Shown in pieces: positions 16,678 to 25,608 of a stretch of 64,000 nt of DNA (its first letter is position 1; every line of letters starts with the position of its first letter). The DNA comes from Citrobacter gillenii (GTDB lineage Bacteria; Pseudomonadota; Gammaproteobacteria; Enterobacterales; Enterobacteriaceae). Under the pieces are notes generated by a model. It did no database searches. It saw nothing but the letters and a program-made list of their open reading frames with translations, and was not told where the DNA came from. Both the position numbers and the translations under genes were made by a program. The stretch spans positions 372,001 through 436,000 of the forward strand of contig NZ_SUQN01000001.1 in the NCBI RefSeq assembly GCF_013337685.1, in the 5' to 3' direction.

Positions 16678-17817
16678 CTAAATTTTCAGTCTAAAAGTGT
16701 TTGTTTTAACACATTTTTTAACATAGTGAACAGATGGTAGGTCTATAGAAAGTGGTGAAGCAGAAAAGATCATTGCTGGTTTGTTTTTGTGTTCAAGGAA
16801 AGAGTTATGCAAGCTTTTTACGATACCAACTATGCTATCTAACCAGGGGATTGCTTCTATCCATCTCATTGTGAGATTTATATAACTATTGGTAGCTGCT
16901 ATTGTTTTTGCATCCAAATTTTCTTTCAATGGTGGTTTAGGTCGTTCAGGTAAGGGAAGCAATATGTCTTCCACATCTATTCCAACGAAAAAATTAGATG
17001 TGTTGGCTTTTCTGTTAACTATGGTCGGGGGATCAATGATGATGAATGGCTCTAAGTTTTTCCACGAATACTTTTTTCCAAGCTGCGAAGCCTTGAATGA
17101 AATGTTGGCGTACTCAAACGAGAAACCATTCATTTTCCCGGTTGACGCTCTGTTAGGAACAGCTTTTATCTTCTGAGCTGCGAGCTGCTGCACAAACTCG
17201 TGTTCTGAAATCTTGCTCGTGATCAGTGTATCTATAGCTTCCTGTATGATTGTCTTTGGACATTTCTCGCCAGTTCTGTCTTCTAACATAGCCTCATTAC
17301 GTGATTTTTTACGTTTTGCAGGTGAGGAAGAAGGTTTCAGGGCATCAGTTCCTTTGGTTCTTGTTAACTGATAGTCTTTTTCAAGATCCTGGATGATACG
17401 GGTGCTGATAAGGTTCTCATTTTTACCAAGATAGAGCTTCCCAGATGTGGCATCGATGCGACTTGCAACTATATGGATATGTTGGCCATCTTTATCATCA
17501 TGAAGCACGTATGCACGTAGATGCGTTTCAGAGAAGCCCATACGCTTCATGTAGTCATCGGCTAACAGCTTCCATAGTTGTATAGATAGATTCTCACCAG
17601 CAGGCAGACGCAGAGAATTGTGCCATACAGGTTTACTGACATCGGATCGTAGGAGCTTCGTAGCATTGAACTCTGCACTTAGTGCTTCTGCGAAGCTTTC
17701 TATGACATTGCCACCGACTACATACGGATCTGACTTGTGGTGCGAAGCAGGTTTTAATAAATAAGAAATAAGGCCATTAAAGGTTTTCCCTCTTTTGATT
17801 TTTTGCATTCCCTTCAC
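16678..17817 (-). CDS. MOBP-type relaxase (MobA/VirD2 family)
   Basis: A 379-residue mobilization nuclease. The three-histidine metal motif is HDDKDGQHIHIVASR (His106, His113, His115), and Tyr19 in LISYLLKP is the likely nucleophile. It would nick oriT and lead the transferred strand. I chose GTG at 17817: GGAAG lies seven bases before it, inside the end of mobC, whereas the internal ATG at 17808 has no properly spaced site. The last 110 residues show no known primase domain, so this is a short relaxase. With mobC it makes the island mobilizable by a helper plasmid. Confidence 0.9.
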   Translation of the reverse strand: MKGMQKIKRGKTFNGLISYLLKPASHHKSDPYVVGGNVIESFAEALSAEFNATKLLRSDVSKPVWHNSLRLPAGENLSIQLWKLLADDYMKRMGFSETHLRAYVLHDDKDGQHIHIVASRIDATSGKLYLGKNENLISTRIIQDLEKDYQLTRTKGTDALKPSSSPAKRKKSRNEAMLEDRTGEKCPKTIIQEAIDTLITSKISEHEFVQQLAAQKIKAVPNRASTGKMNGFSFEYANISFKASQLGKKYSWKNLEPFIIIDPPTIVNRKANTSNFFVGIDVEDILLPLPERPKPPLKENLDAKTIAATNSYINLTMRWIEAIPWLDSIVGIVKSLHNSFLEHKNKPAMIFSASPLSIDLPSVHYVKKCVKTNTFRLKI

Positions 17818-17821
17818 TGTT

Positions 17822-18196
17822 CTACTTCCATAAGTCAGAAGTAATCAGGTTCATGCGAAGCTCCGAAATCTGGCGCTTTACTGCGAATAGTTCTGTTTGC
17901 GTCAGTGAGCTTCTTTTACTCTTGGTGTCAAGGTGTAGGACAAGTCTGTTTAGTTTCTGGGACATGTCAGCCAGTGATTTCCATGCTTCCATGTTTACAG
18001 CAGGAATGGCTACAGGAAGTTTATTTAGGAAAGTTAAACGAAGCCATTCACCTTTGCTTTTTTCGCCGCGCCTTGCATTGAGAAGCTGTAGTTCTTCATG
18101 GTTCAGTCGAACACTGATGCAATGAGTTCTTAGTGATTTGTTTGGGGTATTCCTGTTATTATTATTCCTTGAGGGTAAGGCTATAATCTCTTTCAT
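17822..18196 (-). CDS. mobC: MobC-like mobilization accessory protein
   Basis: A 124-residue protein with a ribbon-helix-helix-like N-terminal half (HCISVRLNHEELQLLNARRG) and a helical C-terminal half ending before a basic SELRMNLITSDLWK. This fits MobC-type proteins that bind oriT and help the relaxase open the strands. Its stop is four bases from the relaxase GTG, so the pair is co-translated. The upstream 550 bases hold the probable oriT. Confidence 0.8.
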   Translation of the reverse strand: MKEIIALPSRNNNNRNTPNKSLRTHCISVRLNHEELQLLNARRGEKSKGEWLRLTFLNKLPVAIPAVNMEAWKSLADMSQKLNRLVLHLDTKSKRSSLTQTELFAVKRQISELRMNLITSDLWK

Positions 18197-18334
18197 AGAA
18201 GCTCCTTTGAATTTTGTATTCTTTTTATGGTGAACAATTCCTTTGCAACACCTGATATTGTTATATTTGAAATAAAATTAATGTCAATGCTCTCGGTTCG
18301 TCTTGGTTTTTCTTTTTCAACCGAAGGGCGAAAA

Positions 18335-18381
18335 AGCAAGGCCAACTTGAGAAGCGTAGCTTCGATAAGTTAGCCCTTGCT
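18335..18381. other. Candidate origin of transfer (oriT)
   Basis: Imperfect 15-base arms AGCAAGGCCAACTTG (18335-18349) and AAGTTAGCCCTTGCT (18367-18381) enclose an inner GAAGC/GCTTC hairpin. TAAGTTAGCCCT at 18366-18377 matches 10 of 12 positions of the nic region of IncQ/pSC101-type oriTs (TAAGTGCGCCCT). It lies 140 bases upstream of mobC and relaxase, where MOBP oriTs usually are. The assignment is inferred. Confidence 0.5.
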
Positions 18382-18540
18382 TATTGATGTAAATTAGCTA
18401 AAAAGTCAATGGCTTTTTTATTTCTATGTGGGTCTTTCGCTCTTATATCCCAATACATTATACCATCAGAGTTTTAGAGTTTATTGGCTGAGAATCACCA
18501 GCCTCATCAATGAAGCAAAATTTCATAAAAATATCCTTGA

Positions 18541-18650
18541 TAAAAAACGACCACCTCGTGGTGGCCGCTGCCAACATTTAAGTGGGGTTGTTGTCAGAAC
18601 AAACCGACAACGATCGTGGATTACGAGGAAATCCTTAAACCCACTTTCTT
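18541..18650 (-). ncRNA. Candidate structured small RNA with a three-way junction
   Basis: Read on the minus strand: an outer stem (CCCACTT 18640-18646 with AAGTGGG 18580-18586) holds two hairpins, GGATT/AATCC (18618-18622, 18630-18634) and GTTGTC/GACAAC (18590-18595, 18606-18611). A GC-rich hairpin CCACC/GGTGG (18551-18564) with six T after it then forms a terminator. No gene on this strand reads into it, and a 75-codon plus-strand frame over it shows no family resemblance. I take it as an independent RNA; identity is unknown. Confidence 0.4.
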
Positions 18651-18744
18651 ACTAAACAATTTTACCTCAGCACTTTAAAAAGCATTTGCCAACATTTAGT
18701 ATTAGTATTACCTTTAAATACAAAGAAGTTTTTAGGAGAAGGTT

Positions 18745-19914
18745 TTGAAAATTTTAATTGATACAAATATATTTCATAATTCATATTATATCAAATCTGC
18801 TGACTTGCGTTTAATGTTAAGTTATATAAATAATGAGAGTCATGTATTACTCATTTCGGATATAGTATTAAAAGAAGTGGAAAAACACTTTCGGGATGGA
18901 TACGATGCAGCTAAAAAAAAGCTAACCTCTGCATTGAATGAGTATAACAGGTTTTTCCCTATGGGCGATGAAACGAAAGTTGAGCATTTTGAAGGCTTTA
19001 CTGATGCAGATGATCGGAATCCGATTAGATATGATTTTTTAAAGCAGATATATAAATATATTGATAAAAACAAAGTAATAATTATTAAATCTGATGAAGT
19101 ATCGCATCAATTGATTTGTAAAAAAGCGTTTAATATTGAGAAGCCTTTCAAAAACGATGGTTCAGGCTATAAGGATAGTTTAATATGGCTTTCTTTCTTG
19201 AATTATCTTGTTGAAAATAAAGTTGAAAATGAGGAAGTGGCTTTTGTCTCTAACAACTTTCATGATTTTTCTTCCCCAGAGCAAATATCTAATAAAAAAA
19301 TAGGGGTGGGAGTCTTGCATGATGATCTGAAGGCTGATATTGGTTCTCTGGGTGTAAAAGCAGATATTAAATATTTTCATTCAGTATATAATCTTATGAG
19401 CCACTATTCTGTAGAGAAAGAGAGGTACCCTACGTCATATGTAGATATCAAAAACTATATTGAAAGTGGTATATTTGAAATGGACTTGGGAACTTTTCTT
19501 GAAGATTCATTTTTTAAAAATACGGACAATATAAATGTTACTGACAGTAAAGGTCAGGTTGATTTATATTTTAAGGCTAAGGCTGTTTATATAGGCATAT
19601 TTTCTAAAGTTAGACTTGAGATAATACAAACTGAGTTGAGTGATTTCGGTATATTGTGCAGATGTCGTTTAGATTACAGTCAAGTTGAAGTTGAACTTAC
19701 GTTTGACAAAAATGATGATATTTATTACAAATCCCTGTTGAATCATGAAAAACGTCATATTTTTAATGATTATGGCAATGATTTTTCCTTAAGCATGAAT
19801 CACTCTATGCAAATTGAAACGACATTCATATACGTACCAAAGGAAAATAAAGAATACAACGAGGACTATGGTAGTATTACAGATATAAGTATTCAATATA
19901 TTTACTTGGGGTGA
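18745..19914 (+). CDS. PIN-domain (DUF4935-type) protein, probable RNase
   Basis: A 389-residue protein. The first 200 residues form a PIN nuclease domain: ILIDTNIFHNSY (Asp6), LKEVEKHF (Glu44), GYKDSLIW (third acidic residue, near 170) and VAFVSNNFHDF. The C-terminal 180 residues are of unknown fold and may sense a target. Such long single-gene DUF4935 proteins occur in defence-rich islands and are thought to cut RNA. Ribosome site TTAGGAGAAGG precedes the ATG. It converges on the three-gene ATPase cassette with only 68 bases between stops, so it is a separate unit. Confidence 0.8.
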   Translation: MKILIDTNIFHNSYYIKSADLRLMLSYINNESHVLLISDIVLKEVEKHFRDGYDAAKKKLTSALNEYNRFFPMGDETKVEHFEGFTDADDRNPIRYDFLKQIYKYIDKNKVIIIKSDEVSHQLICKKAFNIEKPFKNDGSGYKDSLIWLSFLNYLVENKVENEEVAFVSNNFHDFSSPEQISNKKIGVGVLHDDLKADIGSLGVKADIKYFHSVYNLMSHYSVEKERYPTSYVDIKNYIESGIFEMDLGTFLEDSFFKNTDNINVTDSKGQVDLYFKAKAVYIGIFSKVRLEIIQTELSDFGILCRCRLDYSQVEVELTFDKNDDIYYKSLLNHEKRHIFNDYGNDFSLSMNHSMQIETTFIYVPKENKEYNEDYGSITDISIQYIYLG

Positions 19915-19982
19915 TTTTCAAAAAGAAAAACTTTATATAATTTTATATAGCTAAGGTATATCAATACCTTAGCTATAAATTT

Positions 19983-22304
19983 CTATTTACCGGTATGTGA
20001 TTGCATGTTGAAGGGTTTTTGCGTCAAACCTGCACGCATAAATCTAAACCTGAGATATGAAGAAATATTATCTTCATGTGATGAGAGTATCAACTGTCTA
20101 TTACTTAACTCACAGCGTAGTAAATCGCTTAAAGAAGCAATATTTATCTCGTCAAGAGATTGAGCTGGATCATCTATGAGAACAAGTGGGGACTTAGCAT
20201 ACACTTTATTAAGTGATAGGAAAAAGGCCAAGCTCAAGGCCGATAGCTGTCCAGAACTCATTGACATGGTTGCGTCATGTTCTGATTTTTCTGCTGTGCA
20301 GAACCTTAGTCTATCTCCATTCCCTTCATCTATAAATAGTCCTAAGCCACGTTGGTAGTTTTGGATAAGTCTACCGCTATAAATATGGAACGTTAACTCT
20401 ATATCAGCGATGGTTTTTTTAGAATAATCTTTGTTTAGTATAGTGAGTTGTTCCTTTAATGTGGTAATTTTCTGTTTAGCATTTGTTAAGGCTTTATCCA
20501 TAGCTAACAAATCGTTAAGCTCATTTTTTAAAGTTTTAAGTCTAAGATTATTTACTTCAATTTTTTTGTATAAGAAGTATTTTTCCTTTCGATTAATCTG
20601 TGCTAAGTCTAAGTTGAAAACATCATCTGGTGTGGCGAATGATTCATTCAATACTGATTCCCAACCTCTAGGAAATGTGAGCAGCTCATTTTTCTTTTGC
20701 TTACGTATCAGCGATATTAATGATTGTTTTCTTGATTCTATTTCTTCTGGTATATCAGTAAAAGTCTGCGGGTACGATATTCCGATTTGTGAAAGCCTCT
20801 CATTTATTTTTATTATTTTTTCGAAAATACTCTCAGCCTTTTGTAAAGTGTCAAACAACTTTTTGTCAAATTTAAGTTGTGCTTGTGTTTCGACTAAACG
20901 CTGTATTTCAGCATCCTTAATTTTATTTATTTCATTAAGTTCTATTTGTAGTAGTTGCCCTATGTCATTTAATGAGCCTTCTAATGATTTGCTTTTAATA
21001 TCAATCGCGGCTAATAACAAATCTTTTGTGAGCCAGTCGTGCCCGCAAAGTAAACAATTTTGTTCTGATAAAGATGTAGCCTTCTGATGTTCTTCGGTTA
21101 ATTTCATTCTTGCCTGATTAATATCAACAAGAATAATATTTTTCTTGCCTATTTCGTTTCTATAATTATCTCGAAGTTGTAAACGCCTTTTGAAATCTAT
21201 GATATCCAACCTTACATGAGATTCAATTTTGTTTATATCTCCCTGAGTTATAGAGTCTTCTTTTTTACGCAAAATGCCTAAAGATAAATTGATCCCATTG
21301 TTAATCTTATTCTTTTGAGTCAGTTCTGGGTAGGATTCAATATGGTGTCCTACGTTTACAACCTCAGTTAAAAGTTCTTCGTTTTTTGTTATGAAGTTTT
21401 CTATTCTGATATTATCGATAATTACGCGAAGTTGTTCCTTGTCAGTAATTAGGTTTTTAATCAAGGAAATTTTATTTTCATTTAATTTTGTTGTTTCAAT
21501 GTCAGAAAAAAATGAAGGGTTCTCAACATCCCATGATGGTGTAATAAAATGGGTTGAGACTTTTTCATATTGAACAGGATTATTATCATTTGTTCCTGGT
21601 ACACTTATCGCTTGGATTTGTGATGTAAGAGAGTTTCTCTTTTCAGTGAAATTAAGGCCATTGAATTTTCTTGTTAATGCCTTTTCAACTCTACCACATA
21701 AATTTATATTGTCAGTTAGTTCACTGACATTCATTAAACCACCGATAGCATTTTTTCGCTCTCTTATACTTTTAGCGAAAATAAATGAACTCTGACCTTG
21801 TTCAAGATAGTTGAGAAAGTTGTAGTTCTCAGTGAATTTTTCGCCTAATATTTCATCAAGTTCATTTTGTGTAATTAAGGTGCTGTTTTCGTAGGAGTCT
21901 AACATCTCTAATTTATGGAGTTTAAATATATTAAAATTATCTGCTTTATTGTTCTGTATTATTTTTAAATCGTCTGCAAGTGCTTTACGTGAAAAGTAAA
22001 TTTTTTTATTGTTATCATCCGACATCTCCACACAGATTTCGATATCCTCCTCTCCATTTGTTTTATTCCAGAAAAGGTTATCACTATAATTTCTAACGCC
22101 TCCTAGCATTATTGTTTGACATAGTTGTTCAATTCTATTTATTTTTCCTGTAAACAATAATTCTAAAGCATCATATACGCTTGTTTTGCCATATCCATTA
22201 GGGCCTTCAAGTGTCAACAAAGAAGAACTCTCAAAATCGAATTCGACTTTATCAAAAGCCTTGAAGTTATTTATTCTCAGCTTTGATAGCTTCCAGTTCT
22301 TCAT
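19983..22304 (-). CDS. SMC/Rad50-like ATPase of a Lamassu/ABC-three-component system
   Basis: A 773-residue ABC ATPase of the Rad50/SMC class. Walker A GPNGYGKT is at 34-41; the signature SMSSGQLSALSLAFFLSL and Walker B LVLIDDPAQSLDE lie near the C-terminus; long coiled coils between them carry a CxxC pair (NCLLCGHDW, about 415) like a zinc hook. It is the third gene of a minus-strand cassette and its start lies inside the end of the middle gene (38-base overlap). Gene order nuclease, small protein, SMC is that of Lamassu (LmuA-LmuC-LmuB) and of ABC-3C cassettes, where the SMC protein senses foreign or abnormal DNA. Confidence 0.85.
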   Translation of the reverse strand: MKNWKLSKLRINNFKAFDKVEFDFESSSLLTLEGPNGYGKTSVYDALELLFTGKINRIEQLCQTIMLGGVRNYSDNLFWNKTNGEEDIEICVEMSDDNNKKIYFSRKALADDLKIIQNNKADNFNIFKLHKLEMLDSYENSTLITQNELDEILGEKFTENYNFLNYLEQGQSSFIFAKSIRERKNAIGGLMNVSELTDNINLCGRVEKALTRKFNGLNFTEKRNSLTSQIQAISVPGTNDNNPVQYEKVSTHFITPSWDVENPSFFSDIETTKLNENKISLIKNLITDKEQLRVIIDNIRIENFITKNEELLTEVVNVGHHIESYPELTQKNKINNGINLSLGILRKKEDSITQGDINKIESHVRLDIIDFKRRLQLRDNYRNEIGKKNIILVDINQARMKLTEEHQKATSLSEQNCLLCGHDWLTKDLLLAAIDIKSKSLEGSLNDIGQLLQIELNEINKIKDAEIQRLVETQAQLKFDKKLFDTLQKAESIFEKIIKINERLSQIGISYPQTFTDIPEEIESRKQSLISLIRKQKKNELLTFPRGWESVLNESFATPDDVFNLDLAQINRKEKYFLYKKIEVNNLRLKTLKNELNDLLAMDKALTNAKQKITTLKEQLTILNKDYSKKTIADIELTFHIYSGRLIQNYQRGLGLFIDEGNGDRLRFCTAEKSEHDATMSMSSGQLSALSLAFFLSLNKVYAKSPLVLIDDPAQSLDEINIASLSDLLRCELSNRQLILSSHEDNISSYLRFRFMRAGLTQKPFNMQSHTGK

Positions 22305-22953
22305 TTATTAATTCCTCAATTAGCATTTCTAAATTTACATCACTTTGTTTATTTGCTGTACTGATCTTATTATGTATTCCAGATAAATTTAATGAATCTA
22401 CCAGCGTGTTGATTTGGAGATCAATTGGAATGATATCCTTTTTTATATCAGGCATTTCTAAAAAAGGTAGTTTAATGAATATTCTAGCTGCCATATTATA
22501 TAGGCTGGGTCGTGATGGATCTGATTTATATGTGGAGAATTCTTCATGATCTGAAAGAACTGCTCTAATATTATTGAAGTTCTTCCCGGTAATTAATTGA
22601 TTCTCTTCATTTGAATAATACAATACATATTTTTTGAAATGATAAGCATTTTCTTCTATGTCAAATATACTTTTTTCATATTGCTTGTAATTTGAAAGTT
22701 TGTCGAGTTGAAATACTATTATAAGATCAGTGTTTTTTGCGAAAGCTGGAGCTTCTAAAAATTCAATTGGTGTGTTGTTAATAATTAATTCATTAATGAA
22801 ACTCGCATCTTCAAGTTTATCAGTTCTGTAGGTTATTATATATCGACGTAATGCATCTTTCTCCTTTTTAAAAAAAGAAATATTATCTAACGTACTTTCA
22901 ATTTCTATAAAGTGGTGAGCTTCAATAGCCTGTTTTATAAAGTCATTTAGCAT
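22267..22953 (-). CDS. Middle component of the ABC-three-component cassette (LmuC-like)
   Basis: A 228-residue protein with no membrane segment or catalytic motif. The passage APAFAKNTDLIIVFQLDKL recalls the middle-component families that sit between effector and SMC genes in ABC-3C systems; it probably bridges the two. The C-terminus is acidic and helical (EMLIEELINEELEAIK). It overlaps both neighbours (11 bases upstream, 38 downstream), so the three proteins are made together. Assignment rests more on position than on sequence. Confidence 0.7.
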   Translation of the reverse strand: MLNDFIKQAIEAHHFIEIESTLDNISFFKKEKDALRRYIITYRTDKLEDASFINELIINNTPIEFLEAPAFAKNTDLIIVFQLDKLSNYKQYEKSIFDIEENAYHFKKYVLYYSNEENQLITGKNFNNIRAVLSDHEEFSTYKSDPSRPSLYNMAARIFIKLPFLEMPDIKKDIIPIDLQINTLVDSLNLSGIHNKISTANKQSDVNLEMLIEELINEELEAIKAENK

Positions 22954-24181
22954 TTAGTTCCGCCTCTGCTTTATCAGTAGATATAACCCTTAAATTGAAT
23001 TCTCTTACAATATGGTTTTTGTTCTCTTTAGAGTCGTTAATTTTTGTGATTTTTTCTGAGGTTGCTGAAATTATCGTATCATCTGATACCTTATAGGCTA
23101 TTATGTTATTATATTCATAAAGCAATGATGCAAGTGTAGCATTATCCCTTATGTGTTTTTTCAGATCTTCTTGGAATGAGGTATTTCGTCGTCTTCCGTC
23201 TCTAATTTCCAATGCTGTTGGAAGATATTTATTTATTTTTTTTGAATAATGGGGTAAGCCTAATAATTTTGGTATGTGAGATATAGCCGAAATTACATCA
23301 AAATAATCCCTAATGTCATCCTTATTTATGACATTATTTTCCCGGTGAGGCTGCAATGATGTATGCATTTGGATAGCAGAACTATCATTCAAACTATAAA
23401 TAAACCTAAATACGTTTGAGATTGATTCAATTTGCTTTTCATTAAAATGGTCCAAATCATTGTAGAATTCACTTTCAATAACAGTGGTTATTTTTTCTTT
23501 AGTTAATAATGCTTGGTATATTTCGTCTGCCCGGTTAAGTGGGGGAGATATTAGTAATTCCCAGAAAACGCTACTTGCCATTCTATTATGATATGCTGCG
23601 TAGTCTTGAGTTTGCCCATTGTGAACTAAATTATGAATTACAATTACTTTATTAGTTATAAGTTCTGAGAGTAAAGTGGATTTTTCAATAATTAAATTTT
23701 TTGTTTTAATCAAATTATTGGTATCTAAAAATAATTCAATTTGCTCATCAATCAATTCATTTATTTTTGATAGTAAACAGTATTTAATATCGCCATAACC
23801 GTAAAACTCAACTATTTTTCCATCATTACTTGTATAATTTTCAAAATTATCAAGTTCTTTAGCCACATGAAAATATCTGATTGTATTTTCATCACAGTCA
23901 GTAGTTATACATGCTGCTTTATAAATAGCTTTGACATATTCAGAACGATATTGCGATAGCTTTGCTTTCACTTGATGAGTTGAAATCACCTTGCCATCAC
24001 AATAAATAGCAAAGTCATCAGTGCTATCTAATTGCAACTCAAAATTATCAATTATTCTTTGTTGAAATGATTTCTCTGTTAATAGTTTCAGGCAATGATA
24101 AAGAGCTACTTTCCCTTGGTAAACAAAGCCCCCCCAAGAACTGATCGCACTTCCTGGCAGTGTTTCCTCTATGTTAGACAT
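22943..24181 (-). CDS. Effector of the ABC-three-component cassette, PD-(D/E)xK-type nuclease (Cap4/DUF4297-like)
   Basis: A 412-residue protein, first gene of the cassette. The N-terminal region has the pattern LDSTDDFAIYCDGKVISTHQ followed by VKAK (residues 51-74), which fits the DxD...QxK active site of DUF4297/Cap4-type restriction-fold nucleases; GGFVYQGKVALYHCL before it is typical of the same group. The remaining 300 residues are helical with no known domain. In Lamassu and ABC-3C systems this subunit degrades DNA when the SMC subunit is triggered. No ribosome binding site of good quality is visible upstream of 24181. Confidence 0.75.
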   Translation of the reverse strand: MSNIEETLPGSAISSWGGFVYQGKVALYHCLKLLTEKSFQQRIIDNFELQLDSTDDFAIYCDGKVISTHQVKAKLSQYRSEYVKAIYKAACITTDCDENTIRYFHVAKELDNFENYTSNDGKIVEFYGYGDIKYCLLSKINELIDEQIELFLDTNNLIKTKNLIIEKSTLLSELITNKVIVIHNLVHNGQTQDYAAYHNRMASSVFWELLISPPLNRADEIYQALLTKEKITTVIESEFYNDLDHFNEKQIESISNVFRFIYSLNDSSAIQMHTSLQPHRENNVINKDDIRDYFDVISAISHIPKLLGLPHYSKKINKYLPTALEIRDGRRRNTSFQEDLKKHIRDNATLASLLYEYNNIIAYKVSDDTIISATSEKITKINDSKENKNHIVREFNLRVISTDKAEAELNAK

Positions 24182-24323
24182 TTTTTATCCTATGAAAATT
24201 TTACTGAACATAGCTATAAATCAGAATTCTTACATAGACATACTAATCATTTTTAGTGCGGATGAAATGCAAAATGTTCACTATCTTGCTCATAACTGTG
24301 AGAAAGCTCAATTATGAGAGCAG
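24182..24323. other. Gap holding the promoter of the defence cassette
   Basis: About 140 bases, AT-rich, between the divergent start of the nuclease gene and the end of the integrase gene. It must hold the cassette promoter. No hairpin terminator for int is evident apart from a weak ATAGCTATGTT/AACATAGCTAT-type inverted word near 24208-24230. Confidence 0.35.
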
Positions 24324-25589
24324 CTAAAGATTTAAATCGGTATATCCTTCTGTTGAGGTTAACTTGCCAATAACACTGATTGATGAGTTTCCAAAGGATG
24401 CTGCTTCTACATACTCACCCCACCAGATCATCATCTCTCTACGCTGCTCCAGATACTGTGATCTGTTATAGGCTCTCCTGACTTCGTTAGTATCGATATG
24501 AGCTAAAGCAGCTTCAATCACGTCTGGTGGAAAACCTTTCTCGTTAAGCACTGTTGAGGCAATCGCTCTCATTCCATGAGCCACCAACAGATCTTTGAAG
24601 CCCATCCGTTTAAGCGCCATGTTTGCTGTCTGACTATTCATTGGTTCAAGTGGATTCCGGTAGCCGGGGAAAACATAATCTCTGTGCTTACTGATGGGCT
24701 TCATCACTTCCAGAATAGCCAAAGCTTGCTCAGAAAGTGGAACGATATGCTCACGTTTCATCTTCATGCGACCAGCAGGGATACGCCATTGTTTTGCGGC
24801 AAAGTCGATCTCATCCCAGCGAGTCGTTGACGCTTCGGCAGGTCGGATCATCGTTAGTAATTGCCATTCGATAAGACAGCGAGTTTGTCGTCCGATGCTG
24901 GCAAATGCCAGAGTTTTCATCAAAAGGGGGAGTTGCTCTGGAGGTAGGGCAGGGCGGTGCTTTACCTTTGGTTTATGGAATGTTCGCCCGATTCGTGCTG
25001 CTGGGTTTACAGATACCAGCCCAGAATTAAGGGCGTAATCCATAACTTCATTGATACGCTGGCTTAGACGTTTAACCGTTTCGAGTCTTCCGGCAGCGTG
25101 TGTTGGCTCTAATGCTCCGATGAACTGCTGAGCCGTGATGTTAGCAATGGGCATAGAGCCAATATGTGGGAATACATATTTACTCATAGAACGCCAGATA
25201 TCGTTTAACGTATGAGTTGCCAGCCCCGCCGATTCTTTGGTTTTAAACCAGTCTCCTGCAACCTTTTCAAAGGTACTTTCTGTGGCACTTTTTTGCCGCA
25301 ACTGCTCGGTTTTTTTATGCTCCTGCGGATCAATATCTTTGCTCAATAGAAGACGGGCATCTTCACGAAGTTGACGAGCCTCAGAGAGAGATACAGCAGG
25401 GTAAGCACCAAAGCTAATCATTGCGCGTTTGCGAGTGAAAGGTTTGTAATAGCGGAATCGCCAGAGTTTTGAGCCTCCGGGCTTAACCAGTAGCTCTAAG
25501 CCATCCCCGTCATACAGGATAGTGGCACGTTCAGTCGCTTTGGCATTTTTGACTTCGGTGTTGTTAAGGGGCTTTGTCTGACGCGCCAT
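24324..25589 (-). CDS. int: P4-type tyrosine integrase of the island
   Basis: A 421-residue integrase. The N-terminal DUF4102-type arm-binding domain (KPLNNTEVKNAK, GLELLVKPGGSKLWRFRY) and the catalytic residues Arg in TMIRPAEAS, His/Arg in VAHGMRAIAS, His in ALAH and Tyr in NRSQYLEQRR are all present. Start ATG at 25589 has GGAGAA seven bases before it; an upstream in-frame TTG at 25601 would put the start inside that site. It lies 205 bases from the tRNA 3' end, the usual place for a P4-type integrase, and its base composition is higher in GC than the cargo. Confidence 0.95.
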   Translation of the reverse strand: MARQTKPLNNTEVKNAKATERATILYDGDGLELLVKPGGSKLWRFRYYKPFTRKRAMISFGAYPAVSLSEARQLREDARLLLSKDIDPQEHKKTEQLRQKSATESTFEKVAGDWFKTKESAGLATHTLNDIWRSMSKYVFPHIGSMPIANITAQQFIGALEPTHAAGRLETVKRLSQRINEVMDYALNSGLVSVNPAARIGRTFHKPKVKHRPALPPEQLPLLMKTLAFASIGRQTRCLIEWQLLTMIRPAEASTTRWDEIDFAAKQWRIPAGRMKMKREHIVPLSEQALAILEVMKPISKHRDYVFPGYRNPLEPMNSQTANMALKRMGFKDLLVAHGMRAIASTVLNEKGFPPDVIEAALAHIDTNEVRRAYNRSQYLEQRREMMIWWGEYVEAASFGNSSISVIGKLTSTEGYTDLNL

Positions 25590-25608
25590 ATTATTCTCCA
25601 ATCACTGG

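Noticed and set aside
18541-18650. Retron msr-msd or integron attC identity for the structured RNA
   Set aside because: No reverse transcriptase or integron integrase is near, and the fold lacks the long msd hairpin or the attC R-sites.
18428-18655. Plus-strand frame of 75 codons in the mob/PIN gap
   Set aside because: No ribosome binding site and no plausible protein pattern; the segment is better explained as a structured RNA on the other strand.
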